A stretch of 49,871 bases of DNA from Betaproteobacteria bacterium (lineage in GTDB: Bacteria; Pseudomonadota; Gammaproteobacteria; Burkholderiales; SG8-41): NCBI GenBank assembly GCA_025356695.1, contig JANXSE010000397.1, forward strand, positions 1 to 49,871, written 5' to 3'. Below are positions 33,210-42,132 of the stretch, in pieces. The notes under the pieces are model-generated. The model ran no database searches and was not told the origin of the DNA. It saw nothing but the letters and a program-made list of their open reading frames with translations. Made by a program: the position numbers and the translations under genes. How positions within the stretch are numbered: the stretch's first letter is position 1; the number at the start of each line of letters is the position of its first letter.

Positions 33210-33377
33210 TAGTTCGATTTGTGCGGCGCACCGCAAAGGTGCGCTAGGTTCATGACTCCGCAGCGGAAATGTGGTTGAATAGCGACCCGAATTCGAGCAA
33301 GGAACAGGCGCGGAATGCGGCAGGAGCGGGTGGCAGATTACTGCCGCGCGCCGTGCCGGCCGCCGCCGCTTCGCCCC

Positions 33378-34286
33378 ATGGCCGACCGCAGATTGCAGGT
33401 GTTCTACACCGTTGCCAGACAGCTGAGCTTCACGCGGGCGGCCGAACAGCTGTGCATGACGCAGCCGGCGGTGACGTTCCAGATCAAGCAGCTCGAAGAA
33501 CATTTCGACGCGCGCCTGTTCGAGCGCGCCCGCGGCGGCATCGTGCTGACACCGACCGGCGAAATCGTCCTGCAGTACGCCGAACGCATCCTTGAACTGG
33601 GCGACGAACTCGACAAGCGCGTCGGCGACATGCACGGCTCGATCAGCGGCCCGCTGCTTCTGGGCTGCAGCATGACGATCGCCGAATTCATTCTGCCGCG
33701 CGTGCTCGGCGAATTCAAGGCACTGCATCCGCAGGTGCAGCCGCACATGACCGTGGCCAATTCGGAAACGATTGAAAACCGTGTCGCCGACCACACCATC
33801 GACCTCGGCCTGATCGAATCGCCTGCACACCTGCCCGGACTGCACACCGAGGTCTGCTGCGACGACGAACTGGTGATGATCTGCGCGCCGGGTTATCCGC
33901 TGGCGAAACAGAAATCGGTGACGCCGCGGCAGATCGTCGGCGAACCCTATGTGAGTCGCGAGACAGGTTCCGGCACGCGCGAATTCGCCGACCAGTACCT
34001 GCAGGCCGCCGGTGTTGCCGCTGACGACCTCAACATCGTGATGGAGCTTGGCAGCCCGGAGGCGATCAAGGGCGTGGTCGAGACCGGCATCGGTATCGCC
34101 ATCATGTCGCGCGCCTCTGTGGCGAAGGAACTGAAGCTCGGCAGTCTGGTCGCGCTGCCGCTGAAGCCGCGCCTCATACGCAAGCTGTCGCTGGTCTACC
34201 CGCAGAAAAATTTCCGCTCGCGCCTGTTGGCGACCTTCGTCGAGTTCGCCACGCTGCGCATGCGCGCGATGGCGGGCAAGGTCTGA
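33378..34286 (+). CDS. LysR-family transcriptional regulator (CbbR-like)
   Basis: A 302-residue LysR-type regulator. N-terminal winged helix-turn-helix (LQVFYTVARQLSFTRAAEQL, CMTQPAVTFQIKQLEEHFDA), then a co-inducer-binding domain (GPLLLGCSMTIAEFILPRVL, DLGLIESPAHLPGL, GEPYVSRETGSGTREFADQY). ATG 33378 is chosen over an upstream GTG/ATG extension because the DNA-binding domain begins there. It ends 2 nt before alr. The inverted repeat near 33226-33244 in the divergent lplT promoter is a possible target, since LysR proteins often act on divergent genes (inference). Confidence 0.9.
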   Translation: MADRRLQVFYTVARQLSFTRAAEQLCMTQPAVTFQIKQLEEHFDARLFERARGGIVLTPTGEIVLQYAERILELGDELDKRVGDMHGSISGPLLLGCSMTIAEFILPRVLGEFKALHPQVQPHMTVANSETIENRVADHTIDLGLIESPAHLPGLHTEVCCDDELVMICAPGYPLAKQKSVTPRQIVGEPYVSRETGSGTREFADQYLQAAGVAADDLNIVMELGSPEAIKGVVETGIGIAIMSRASVAKELKLGSLVALPLKPRLIRKLSLVYPQKNFRSRLLATFVEFATLRMRAMAGKV

Positions 34287-34288
34287 AC

Positions 34289-35353
34289 ATGCGTCCGCTC
34301 ACCGCCACCATCGACAGCGCCGCGTTCGCGCACAATCTCGGCGTGGTGCGCGCGCATGTCGGCGGCGCGCGTGTGCTGGCGGTGGTCAAGGCCAACGCCT
34401 ATGGTCACGGGCTCGAACGCGCGGCGCGCGCGCTCGGCGCTGCCGACGGTCTAGGCCTGATCGAGATCGATGCCGCGGTGCGTTTGCGCGAGGGCGGTTA
34501 CACCAAACGGCTGGTGCTGCTCGAAGGTCTGTTCGACACCGGCGAACTGGCGGCGGCGGCACGCTGCGATCTTTCCATTGTCGTGCATGGCGAAGAGCAG
34601 TTGCGCATGCTCGACGACGCGCCGGCCAACGTCCGCTACGACGTGCTGTTGAAACTGAACACCGGCATGAACCGCCTCGGCTTTCCGCTCGGGCAGGCGG
34701 CCGCTGCGCTGGCGAGGTTGCGTGCACACCGCGCGGTGCGCGAGGTCACACTGATGACGCATTTCGCCGCCGCCGATGAAGCGCGCGGCGTCGACTGGCA
34801 GTTCGAGTCGTTCAGCGCGCTGGCTGCCCGCCACGGCCTGCCGGGCACGCTGGCGAATTCGGCGGCCGTGCTGCGCCATCCGCAGACGCATGTCGACTGG
34901 GTGCGGCCGGGCATCATGCTCTACGGCTGTTCGCCGTTCGCCGATACCTCTGCTGCCGCGTTCGGCCTCAAACCGGTGATGACGCTGGCGAGCCGCATTC
35001 TTGCGGTGCAGGAGATCGCCGCAGGCGACAGCGTCGGTTACGGTTCGGCGTTCGTCGCGCCGGGCCCGCTGCGCATCGGCGTAGTGGCCTGCGGTTACGC
35101 CGATGGTTATCCGCGCCACGCGCCGACCGGCACGCCGCTGCTGGTGGCGGGGCGGCGCACGCGCACGGTCGGCCGCATCGCCATGGACCTGTTGTGCTGC
35201 GATCTGACGGCGCTGCCCGAAGCGGGGGTCGGCGCCCCGGTGGTGCTGTGGGGCGAGGGCATGCCGGCCGACGAGGTCGCCGCCGCCGCCGGCACTGTCA
35301 GCTACGAGTTGTTGTGTGCGCTGGCGCCGCGGGTGCCGGTGATCGAGCGCTGA
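34289..35353 (+). CDS. alr: Alanine racemase
   Basis: A 354-residue PLP enzyme that interconverts L- and D-alanine for peptidoglycan. The PLP-lysine motif is AVVKANAYGHG (Lys34), and the second catalytic residue is the Tyr in SVGYGSAF at about residue 251. GIMLYGCSP and the C-terminal DLLCCDLTALPE with WGEG complete the family pattern. It starts 2 nt after the LysR gene. The lplT/alr/radA grouping is conserved in betaproteobacteria. Confidence 0.96.
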   Translation: MRPLTATIDSAAFAHNLGVVRAHVGGARVLAVVKANAYGHGLERAARALGAADGLGLIEIDAAVRLREGGYTKRLVLLEGLFDTGELAAAARCDLSIVVHGEEQLRMLDDAPANVRYDVLLKLNTGMNRLGFPLGQAAAALARLRAHRAVREVTLMTHFAAADEARGVDWQFESFSALAARHGLPGTLANSAAVLRHPQTHVDWVRPGIMLYGCSPFADTSAAAFGLKPVMTLASRILAVQEIAAGDSVGYGSAFVAPGPLRIGVVACGYADGYPRHAPTGTPLLVAGRRTRTVGRIAMDLLCCDLTALPEAGVGAPVVLWGEGMPADEVAAAAGTVSYELLCALAPRVPVIER

Positions 35354-35382
35354 ACCCCGCTGCCCGGGTGTATCATTCCTCC

Positions 35383-36276
35383 ATGCTGCGCGACGAAAAC
35401 ATCGTTCCCTACAAACACGGCGAGTGGCCGTTCCGGCGTTCGCGCGTACTGCGTTATTCGATCGCCGTGCTGGCGGTGCTGCTGGCGTTTTCGGTGCGCT
35501 ATGTGATCTACGGTGATTTGCAGAACCGGCTTGCCTTCACTTTCTTTGTGCCGGCGGCGATCGTTGCGGTCTGGTTCGGCGGCCTCGGCCCCGGCATTGC
35601 GGCCACCGCACTGGGTGTGGTGCTCGGCGAATACATATTCATTTCGGCACGCGGCTCGCTGTTGCCGCTCGGCATCCACGAATCGATGAGTCTGGGCGTG
35701 TTCGGCGTGACGACGCTGGTTTGCGTGATGCTGTGCGAGAACCTGCACCGCGCGATACGCGGTCTCGAGCATCTGCTCGCACAGGCGCGCAACGCCTGGC
35801 AATTGCACGGCGACGGACCGGCGCTGAATGCCGATGCGCTGGTGTTGAACGGCGGTTATTTGCAGCGCAGTCTGGCGCAACGCTACGGCCTGACCGCACT
35901 GGTGGTGCTGCTGGCGTTCGGCCTGCGTTACTGGTTGTTCGGGGCGCCGGAGACGCGTTTTCCTTTCATCTCCTTCGTGCCAGCGGCGATGATTGCGGCC
36001 TGGTACGGCGGCCTCGGGCCCGGCCTGCTCGCCACCGCGGCGGGACTGGTGCTGGGTGACTATTTCTTCCTCTCGCAGCATGAGGCGCTGGGCGCGGTCG
36101 GCGATGTTGAACGTCTCTCGATCGGCCTCTATGCGGTTTCATCGACGATGTGCGTGTTGCTCTTCGAGATTCTGCACGATCACATCCTGCGGCTTGAACA
36201 CGCCATCGAACGCGCCGAGCAGCACCACCACAGCGTGCACTTGCAACTGGTGGACGGCGAACCGGCAGGCGCCTGA
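35383..36276 (+). CDS. Tandem DUF4118 membrane protein without kinase domain
   Basis: A 297-residue membrane protein made of two similar KdpD-type DUF4118 modules (about residues 20-125 and 165-280), each with four transmembrane helices. Repeat 1 has LAVLLAFSVRYVIY, FFVPAAIVAVWFGGLGPGI and LGEYIFI; repeat 2 has VVLLAFGLRYWLFG, FVPAAMIAAWYGGLGPGL and LGDYFFL. DUF4118 usually precedes a histidine kinase, but no HATPase follows; the protein ends in a short helical His-rich tail. A TATCAT box lies 6 nt before the ATG, which could give a leaderless transcript. Function unknown; possibly a membrane sensor or scaffold. Confidence 0.85.
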   Translation: MLRDENIVPYKHGEWPFRRSRVLRYSIAVLAVLLAFSVRYVIYGDLQNRLAFTFFVPAAIVAVWFGGLGPGIAATALGVVLGEYIFISARGSLLPLGIHESMSLGVFGVTTLVCVMLCENLHRAIRGLEHLLAQARNAWQLHGDGPALNADALVLNGGYLQRSLAQRYGLTALVVLLAFGLRYWLFGAPETRFPFISFVPAAMIAAWYGGLGPGLLATAAGLVLGDYFFLSQHEALGAVGDVERLSIGLYAVSSTMCVLLFEILHDHILRLEHAIERAEQHHHSVHLQLVDGEPAGA

Positions 36277-36321
36277 GTTTTACGCGGCGCCGCCCGCGAC
36301 GCATGACCGACGCAAAGACCC

Positions 36322-37695
36322 ATGGCTAAAGCAAAAACCATCCACAGCTGCAGCGAATGCGGCGGCCAGACCGTGAAGTGGCAGGGCCAGTGCCCGCACT
36401 GCAACGCGTGGAACACGCTGGTCGAAGCGGTTGCCGAGAGCGCGGCGCCGTCGGTCAACCGCTTCAGCGCGCTGTCCGGCGTCGGAAAACTGATGCGCCT
36501 GTCGGAAATCGAGGCGCGCGAAGAATCCCGCATCACCACCGGCGTGCCGGAATTCGACCGCGTGCTGGGCGGCGGGCTGGTGCGCGGCGGCGTGGTGCTG
36601 ATCGGCGGCGATCCCGGCATCGGAAAATCCACGCTGCTGCTGCAGGCGCTGTGCGCGATGGCCGGCGAACACAAAGTGCTTTATGTCAGCGGCGAAGAAT
36701 CTGCGCAGCAGATCGCGTTGCGCTCGAAGCGTCTCGCGCTCGATGCCTCGTCGCTCGATCTGCTGGCCGAGATCAATCTGGAAAAAATCCAGATGCAGCT
36801 GCAGGCCGAAAAGCCGGCGGTGGCGGTGATCGATTCGATCCAGACCGTGTATTCCGAACAACTGACCTCGGCGCCGGGTTCGGTGGCGCAGGTGCGCGAA
36901 TGCGCGGCGCAGCTTACAAGACTGGCGAAAGGCAGCGGCATCACCATCGTGATGGTCGGCCACGTGACCAAGGAGGGTGCGCTGGCAGGGCCGCGCGTGC
37001 TCGAGCACATCGTCGACACCGTGCTGTATTTCGAGGGCGACACGCATTCGAGCTTTCGTTTGATCCGCGCCTTCAAGAACCGCTTCGGCGCGGTGAATGA
37101 GCTCGGCGTGTTTGCGATGACGGAAAAAGGTTTGAAGGGCGTGTCCAATCCGTCGGCGATGTTTCTCTCGCAACATACCGAACCGGTGGCCGGTTCCTGC
37201 GTGCTGGTGACGCAGGAGGGAACGCGGCCGCTGCTGGTTGAAATCCAGGCGCTGGTTGACGATGCGCATGCGCCGAATCCGCGACGCCTCGGGGTCGGTC
37301 TTGAACAGAACCGTCTTGCGCTTCTTTTGGCGGTGCTGCACCGGCATGCCGGCATCGCCTGTTTTGATCAGGATGTGTTCATCAATGCGGTGGGCGGCAT
37401 GAAAATCGCGGAGCCGGCGGCCGATCTCGCGGTGATGATGGCGATCGTCTCGTCGCTCACCAACAAACCTTTGCCGGAAAAGCTCGTGGTGTTCGGCGAA
37501 GTGGGTCTTGCCGGCGAAGTGCGGCCGGTGCAGCGCGGACAGGAGCGTTTGAAAGAGGCGGCCAAACTCGGCTTTACGCACGCGCTGATTCCCGAGGCGA
37601 ACAAACCGAAACAGGCGATCGCCGGCATCAAGGTGATTGCGGTGCGGCGTGTTGCCGATGCGGTGGCGCAGATGCGCAACGGCCTTGCCGGATAA
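36322..37695 (+). CDS. radA: DNA repair protein RadA
   Basis: A 457-residue branch-migration ATPase for homologous recombination. The N-terminal zinc finger has Cys10, Cys13, Cys24 and Cys27 (CSECGGQTVKWQGQCPHC); Walker A is GGDPGIGKST near residues 95-104; the RadA-specific KNRFG motif begins at Lys252; the C-terminal third is a Lon-like domain (FGEVGLAGEVRPVQRGQERL, ALIPEANKPKQAIAGI). Length is standard. ATG 36322 follows the DUF4118 gene by 45 nt. Confidence 0.97.
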   Translation: MAKAKTIHSCSECGGQTVKWQGQCPHCNAWNTLVEAVAESAAPSVNRFSALSGVGKLMRLSEIEAREESRITTGVPEFDRVLGGGLVRGGVVLIGGDPGIGKSTLLLQALCAMAGEHKVLYVSGEESAQQIALRSKRLALDASSLDLLAEINLEKIQMQLQAEKPAVAVIDSIQTVYSEQLTSAPGSVAQVRECAAQLTRLAKGSGITIVMVGHVTKEGALAGPRVLEHIVDTVLYFEGDTHSSFRLIRAFKNRFGAVNELGVFAMTEKGLKGVSNPSAMFLSQHTEPVAGSCVLVTQEGTRPLLVEIQALVDDAHAPNPRRLGVGLEQNRLALLLAVLHRHAGIACFDQDVFINAVGGMKIAEPAADLAVMMAIVSSLTNKPLPEKLVVFGEVGLAGEVRPVQRGQERLKEAAKLGFTHALIPEANKPKQAIAGIKVIAVRRVADAVAQMRNGLAG

Positions 37696-37745
37696 GAGCA
37701 GGATTCTGCGCAGTTGCAGTGGCAGTTAGAGAGTGGGGAGGAATG

Positions 37746-39386
37746 ATGCCGACGGTGAACAAATATCGGGCGGGGCTCGACAGGAACGCCGCCAATTACA
37801 CGCCGCTGTCGCCGTTGTCATTGCTGGCGCGCTCGGCTTATGTCTATCCGGACCGCGCGGCGGTGGTCTACGGCGAACGCCGGCTGACCTGGTCCGATAT
37901 TTATGCGCGCTGCCGCCGGCTTGCTTCGGCCCTGCAAAAAGCGGGGGTCGCGCCCGGCGATACCGTGGCCACCATGCTGCCCAACGTGCCGGCGATGTAT
38001 GAGGCGCATTTCGGCGTGGCGATGGCAGGTGCCGTGCTCAATACGCTGAACACGCGGCTCGACGCCGCCACCATCGCCTTTATGCTGGATCACGCCGAAA
38101 CCCGCGTGCTGCTGACCGACGGCGAATACGCTGACACCGTGGCCGCGGCGCTGGTCAACGTTAAACACAAGCCGCTGGTGATCGATGTCGATGATCCGGC
38201 CTTCGATGGCGGGAGCCCGCTCGGCAACGTCGAATACGAACAGTTCATCGCCGGCGGTGATGCTGGCTTCGCATGGGCGCTGCCCGCCGACGAGTGGGAT
38301 GCGATTTCACTCAATTACACCTCGGGCACCACCGGCAATCCGAAGGGCGTCGTTTACCACCATCGCGGCGCTTATCTCAACGCGATTTCCAACATCGTGA
38401 GTTGGGGCATACCACAGCACTCAGTCTATTTGTGGACGCTGCCGATGTTTCATTGTAACGGCTGGTGTTTTGCGTGGACGATGGCGGCCAATGCCGGTAC
38501 TAATGTCTGCTTGCGCCGTGTCGAGGCAAAAACGATTTTCGAATTGATTCGCGAACACCGTGTCACGCATTACTGTGGTGCGCCCATCGTGCACAGCGCC
38601 TTGATTAATGCGCCTGACGAGTTTAAGAAAGGCATCATGCATACGGTGCATTGCCTGGTCGCCGGCGCGGCGCCGCCCGGTGCGCTGATCGAGGGTATGC
38701 AGAAAATAGGCTTCAATCTCACGCACGTTTACGGTCTCAGTGAAACCTACGGGCCGGCGGCGGTCTGCGCAAAACATCCGGAATGGGACGCACTGCCGCT
38801 CGACGAGCAGGTGAGCCTGAACGGCCGCCAGGGCGTGTCGTATCACCTGCAGGAGGGTATGACGGTGATGGACCCGCTGACCATGCAGCCGGTGCCGCGC
38901 GACGGCGAGACCATGGGCGAGGTGATGTTCCGCGGCAATATCACGATGAAGGGTTATCTGAAAAATGCCGAGGCTACTGCGGCGGCCTTCGCCGGCGGCT
39001 GGTTTCACACCGGGGACCTCGCAGTGATGCAGGCCGATGGTTACGTCAAGATCAAGGATCGCTCGAAGGACGTCATCATCTCCGGTGGCGAAAACATTTC
39101 GTCGCTCGAAATAGAAGATGTTTTGTACCGGCATCCGGCGGTGCTGGCGGCCGCGGTCGTGGCTAGGCCCGATCCGAAATGGGGCGAGACGCCGTGCGCG
39201 TTTGTCGAACTGAAAACGGGCCTCGTTGCGGACGAGCAGGAGCTCATCGCTTTTTGCCGTGAGCGCATGGCGCATTTCAAGGCGCCGAAGAGAATCATTT
39301 TTGGCATTCTGCCGAAGACATCGACCGGCAAGATCCAGAAATTCGTTCTGCGCGAGCAGGCGAAATCGGCGTCGGCGATCGAGTAG
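37746..39386 (+). CDS. Acyl-CoA ligase, methylthiopropionate/medium-chain type
   Basis: A 546-residue ATP-dependent acyl-CoA ligase of the AMP-binding superfamily. The start MPTVNKYRAGLDRN with NYTPLSPLSLL is typical of DmdB-like and medium-chain ligases. Motifs: SGTTGNPKG at about residues 193-201, MFHCNGWCFAWT, HVYGLSETYG, HTGDLA and the C-terminal GGENISSLEIE with the catalytic Lys in TGKIQKFVLR. ATG 37746 is preferred over the ATG one codon upstream because GGGGAGG sits at better spacing. It is the first gene of a block with a Liv-type transporter, suggesting it activates the imported acid. Confidence 0.93.
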   Translation: MPTVNKYRAGLDRNAANYTPLSPLSLLARSAYVYPDRAAVVYGERRLTWSDIYARCRRLASALQKAGVAPGDTVATMLPNVPAMYEAHFGVAMAGAVLNTLNTRLDAATIAFMLDHAETRVLLTDGEYADTVAAALVNVKHKPLVIDVDDPAFDGGSPLGNVEYEQFIAGGDAGFAWALPADEWDAISLNYTSGTTGNPKGVVYHHRGAYLNAISNIVSWGIPQHSVYLWTLPMFHCNGWCFAWTMAANAGTNVCLRRVEAKTIFELIREHRVTHYCGAPIVHSALINAPDEFKKGIMHTVHCLVAGAAPPGALIEGMQKIGFNLTHVYGLSETYGPAAVCAKHPEWDALPLDEQVSLNGRQGVSYHLQEGMTVMDPLTMQPVPRDGETMGEVMFRGNITMKGYLKNAEATAAAFAGGWFHTGDLAVMQADGYVKIKDRSKDVIISGGENISSLEIEDVLYRHPAVLAAAVVARPDPKWGETPCAFVELKTGLVADEQELIAFCRERMAHFKAPKRIIFGILPKTSTGKIQKFVLREQAKSASAIE

Positions 39387-39388
39387 AT

Positions 39389-40141
39389 ATGAGCGACGAT
39401 TACATCCTCGAAACGCGCGATCTCGTCCGCGAGTTCAAGGGTTTCGTCGCCGTCAACGGCGTCAATTTGCGTGTCAGACGTGGCAGCATCCATGCACTGA
39501 TCGGGCCCAACGGCGCGGGCAAGACCACCTGTTTCAACCTGCTGACGAAATTTCTCGAACCGACCCGCGGCAGCATTCATTTCAATGGCACCGACATCAC
39601 GCGCGAGCGGCCGGCGGAAATTGCGCGCCGCGGCATCATCCGCTCGTTCCAGATTTCGGCGGTGTTTCCGCACCTGTCGGTACTCGAAAACGTGCGCATC
39701 GGCCTGCAGCGCCGGCTTGGCACCTCGTTTCATTTCTGGAAGTCGGAGAAGTCGCTCGAACAGCTGAACGGTCGCGCGATGGAACTGCTGGAGTCGGTCG
39801 ATCTGGCGCCGTTCGCCGATACGGTGACGGTGGAGCTGCCCTATGGCAGGAAGCGCGCGCTGGAAATTGCGACGACGCTGGCACTGGATCCCGAATTGAT
39901 GCTACTCGACGAGCCGACGCAGGGGATGGGGCACGAGGATGTCGGCCGCGTGGTTGAACTGATCCGCAAGGTGTCGGCTGGCCGCACCATCATGATGGTC
40001 GAGCACAATCTAAGCGTAGTGGCGGACCTCTCGCACACCATCACGGTGCTGGCGCGCGGCGCCGTGCTCGCCGAGGGTCCGTATGCGGAAGTAGCGAAGA
40101 ATCCGCAAGTACTGGAAGCTTATGTTGGAAGCCCTGCATGA
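39389..40141 (+). CDS. livG: Branched-chain amino-acid-type ABC transporter ATP-binding protein LivG
   Basis: A 250-residue ATPase subunit of a Liv-type importer. Walker A is GPNGAGKTT, Walker B LMLLDEPTQGMG, and the LivG-specific features (RSFQISAVFPHLSVLENVRI, RTIMMVEHNLSVVADL) are present. The signature region reads LPYGRKRALEIATTL in place of LSGGQ, as is common in LivG. ATG 39389 is 2 nt after the ligase stop and the gene overlaps livF by 4 nt, so they form an operon. Confidence 0.95.
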   Translation: MSDDYILETRDLVREFKGFVAVNGVNLRVRRGSIHALIGPNGAGKTTCFNLLTKFLEPTRGSIHFNGTDITRERPAEIARRGIIRSFQISAVFPHLSVLENVRIGLQRRLGTSFHFWKSEKSLEQLNGRAMELLESVDLAPFADTVTVELPYGRKRALEIATTLALDPELMLLDEPTQGMGHEDVGRVVELIRKVSAGRTIMMVEHNLSVVADLSHTITVLARGAVLAEGPYAEVAKNPQVLEAYVGSPA

Positions 40142-40848
40142 GCGCGGGCACCGAATTTCTGCGCGTCACTGACCTGCACGCGTTTTACGGTGATTCGCAC
40201 ATTCTGCACGGCATGGATTTTGTGGTGAACCGCGGCGAAGTGGTGACACTGCTCGGGCGCAACGGCGCCGGCCGTACCACCACGCTGCGCGCCATCCTCG
40301 GCCTCACCGGCATGCGCAGCGGCTCGATCATGGTCAACGGACGCGAGACGGTCGCCATGGCGACGCACAACATCGCGCACCTCGGCATCGGTTATTGCCC
40401 CGAGGAGCGCGGCATTTTCTCCGCGCTGTCGACCGAGGAGAACCTGCTGTTGCCGCCGCAGGTCGCCAGCGGCGGCATGACACTCGACGAGATTTACGCG
40501 ATGTTTCCCAATCTCAAGGAGCGCCGCAACAGCCCCGGCATGCGGTTGTCGGGCGGCGAGCAGCAAATGCTGGCGATTGCGCGCATCCTGCGCACCGGCG
40601 CGCGCCTGCTGCTGCTCGACGAAATCAGCGAGGGCCTCGCCCCGGTGATCGTGCAGATGCTGGCCGGCGTGATCCGTGAGCTCAAGCGCCGCGGCTACAC
40701 CATCGTCATCGTCGAGCAGAATTTCCGCTTTGCCGCGCCGCTCGCCGACCGCCACTATGTGATCGAGCACGGGCGCATCGTCGAAACCGTTACAATTAAT
40801 GAACTCGAAGAAAAGATGGGCCGGTTGCATCTGTTGCTCGGCATCTGA
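40138..40848 (+). CDS. livF: Branched-chain amino-acid-type ABC transporter ATP-binding protein LivF
   Basis: A 236-residue partner ATPase of LivG. The signature LSGGEQQMLAIARIL and Walker B LLLLDEISEGLAP are intact, as is GYCPEERGIFSALSTEENLL. Walker A reads GRNGAGRTTT, so the invariant Lys is Arg46 (CGT). I recall Arg at this place in some LivF-type ATPases of related bacteria, so it may be functional rather than an error. ATGA overlap with livG. Its stop is 38 nt before the binding-protein gene. Confidence 0.94.
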   Translation: MSAGTEFLRVTDLHAFYGDSHILHGMDFVVNRGEVVTLLGRNGAGRTTTLRAILGLTGMRSGSIMVNGRETVAMATHNIAHLGIGYCPEERGIFSALSTEENLLLPPQVASGGMTLDEIYAMFPNLKERRNSPGMRLSGGEQQMLAIARILRTGARLLLLDEISEGLAPVIVQMLAGVIRELKRRGYTIVIVEQNFRFAAPLADRHYVIEHGRIVETVTINELEEKMGRLHLLLGI

Positions 40849-40886
40849 AATTTCCGCAGGCGTTTTCCGACAAGGAGGAGTGCAAC

Positions 40887-42107
40887 ATGAACAAACGATT
40901 GATCGCAGCAATGACCGCGTTCGCGCTGGCGGCCTCGCCGCTGTCCGTGCTGGCGCAGAGCAAACTCTCCGACGGCGTGGTCAAGATCGGCGTGCTGACC
41001 GATCTCTCGGGCACCTATTCCGATCTGGCGGGCGCGGGCTCGGTGTTGGCGGCACGCATGGCCATCGACGATTTCATCGCGCAGGAAAAAGGCCGCGCCT
41101 TCAGGATCGAACTGGTTTCCGCGGACCACCAGAACAAGGGCGACGTCGCCTCGAACAAGGCGCGCGAATGGTACGAGCGCGATCAGGTCGACATGATCAC
41201 CGATCTGGTGACGACCTCGACGGCGCTGGCGGTGATGCCGGTGGCGAAGGAAAAGAACCGCATCACCATGGTGTCCGGCGCGGCGGCGACGTTGATCACC
41301 GGCAAGAACTGCACGGATACCAATGTGCACTACACCTACGACACCTATGCGCTGGCCAACGGCACCGGCAAGGCGGTGGTCAAGCAGGGCGGCGACACAT
41401 GGTTCTTCCTGACCGCCGATTACGCCTTCGGCCAGGCGCTGGAGAAAGACACCACTGCGGTGGTGCTCGCCAACGGCGGCAAGGTGCTCGGTTCGGTGCG
41501 CCATCCCTTCCCAGGCACCGACTTTTCGTCCTTCCTGCTGAAGGCGCAGGCTTCGGGTGCCAAGGTGATCGGGCTCGCCAATGCCGGCACCGACACCACC
41601 AACTCGATCAAACAGGCCGCCGAATTCGGCATCACGCCGAAACAGGCGCTGGCGGGGCTGCTGATGTTCATCACCGACATCCACAGCCTCGGCCTCAAAG
41701 CCACCCAGGGCATGTATCTGACCGAGGGCTTCTATTGGGACCTCAATGATGAAACGCGCGCCTGGTCGAAACGTTTCTTCGAAAAACACAAACGTATGCC
41801 GACCATGGTGCACGCCGGTGTGTATTCGTCGACCATGCATTACCTGAAGGCGGTGAAAGCGGCCGGCACCGACGAAGCCAAGGCGGTGATGGCGAAAATG
41901 AAGGCGACACCGGTCAACGATTTCTTCGCGAAGAACGCCAAAATCCGCGACGACGGTCGCCTCGTGCACGATTTTTATCTGCTGCAGGTGAAGAAGCCCG
42001 AGGAATCGAAGACGCCGTGGGACTACTATCATGTGCGCCAGGTGATTCCGGCGGCCGAGGCGGTGATGCCGGTGGCGCAGAGCGAGTGCAGTCTTCTCAA
42101 GAAGTAG
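40887..42107 (+). CDS. Liv-type ABC transporter substrate-binding protein
   Basis: A 406-residue periplasmic receptor (leader MNKRLIAAMTAFALAASPLS, cleavage at LAQ near residue 23) of the Leu/Ile/Val-binding (Peripla_BP_6) family. Segments VVKIGVLTDLSGTYSDLAG, FRIELVSADHQNKGDVAS and DTWFFLTADYAFGQALEKDT are typical, and YDTYALANGTGKAVVKQGG supports an organic-acid receptor subgroup. Strong ribosome-binding site AAGGAGG. Given the adjacent CoA ligase, the ligand is more likely an aromatic or branched organic acid than an amino acid (inference). Confidence 0.95.
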   Translation: MNKRLIAAMTAFALAASPLSVLAQSKLSDGVVKIGVLTDLSGTYSDLAGAGSVLAARMAIDDFIAQEKGRAFRIELVSADHQNKGDVASNKAREWYERDQVDMITDLVTTSTALAVMPVAKEKNRITMVSGAAATLITGKNCTDTNVHYTYDTYALANGTGKAVVKQGGDTWFFLTADYAFGQALEKDTTAVVLANGGKVLGSVRHPFPGTDFSSFLLKAQASGAKVIGLANAGTDTTNSIKQAAEFGITPKQALAGLLMFITDIHSLGLKATQGMYLTEGFYWDLNDETRAWSKRFFEKHKRMPTMVHAGVYSSTMHYLKAVKAAGTDEAKAVMAKMKATPVNDFFAKNAKIRDDGRLVHDFYLLQVKKPEESKTPWDYYHVRQVIPAAEAVMPVAQSECSLLKK

Positions 42108-42132
42108 ACAGCGCAGAAATCAGGATTGAGCA

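Noticed and set aside
33161..33253. Longer LplT start at 33253
   Set aside because: The family begins at the ATG at 33160, and an extended -10 at 33201-33209 would lie inside the longer frame. The upstream GGAG near 33253 leaves some doubt.
40755..42032. 425-codon minus-strand open frame across the Liv substrate-binding gene
   Set aside because: Antisense to a well-supported periplasmic binding protein with signal peptide and strong ribosome-binding site; no motif of its own.
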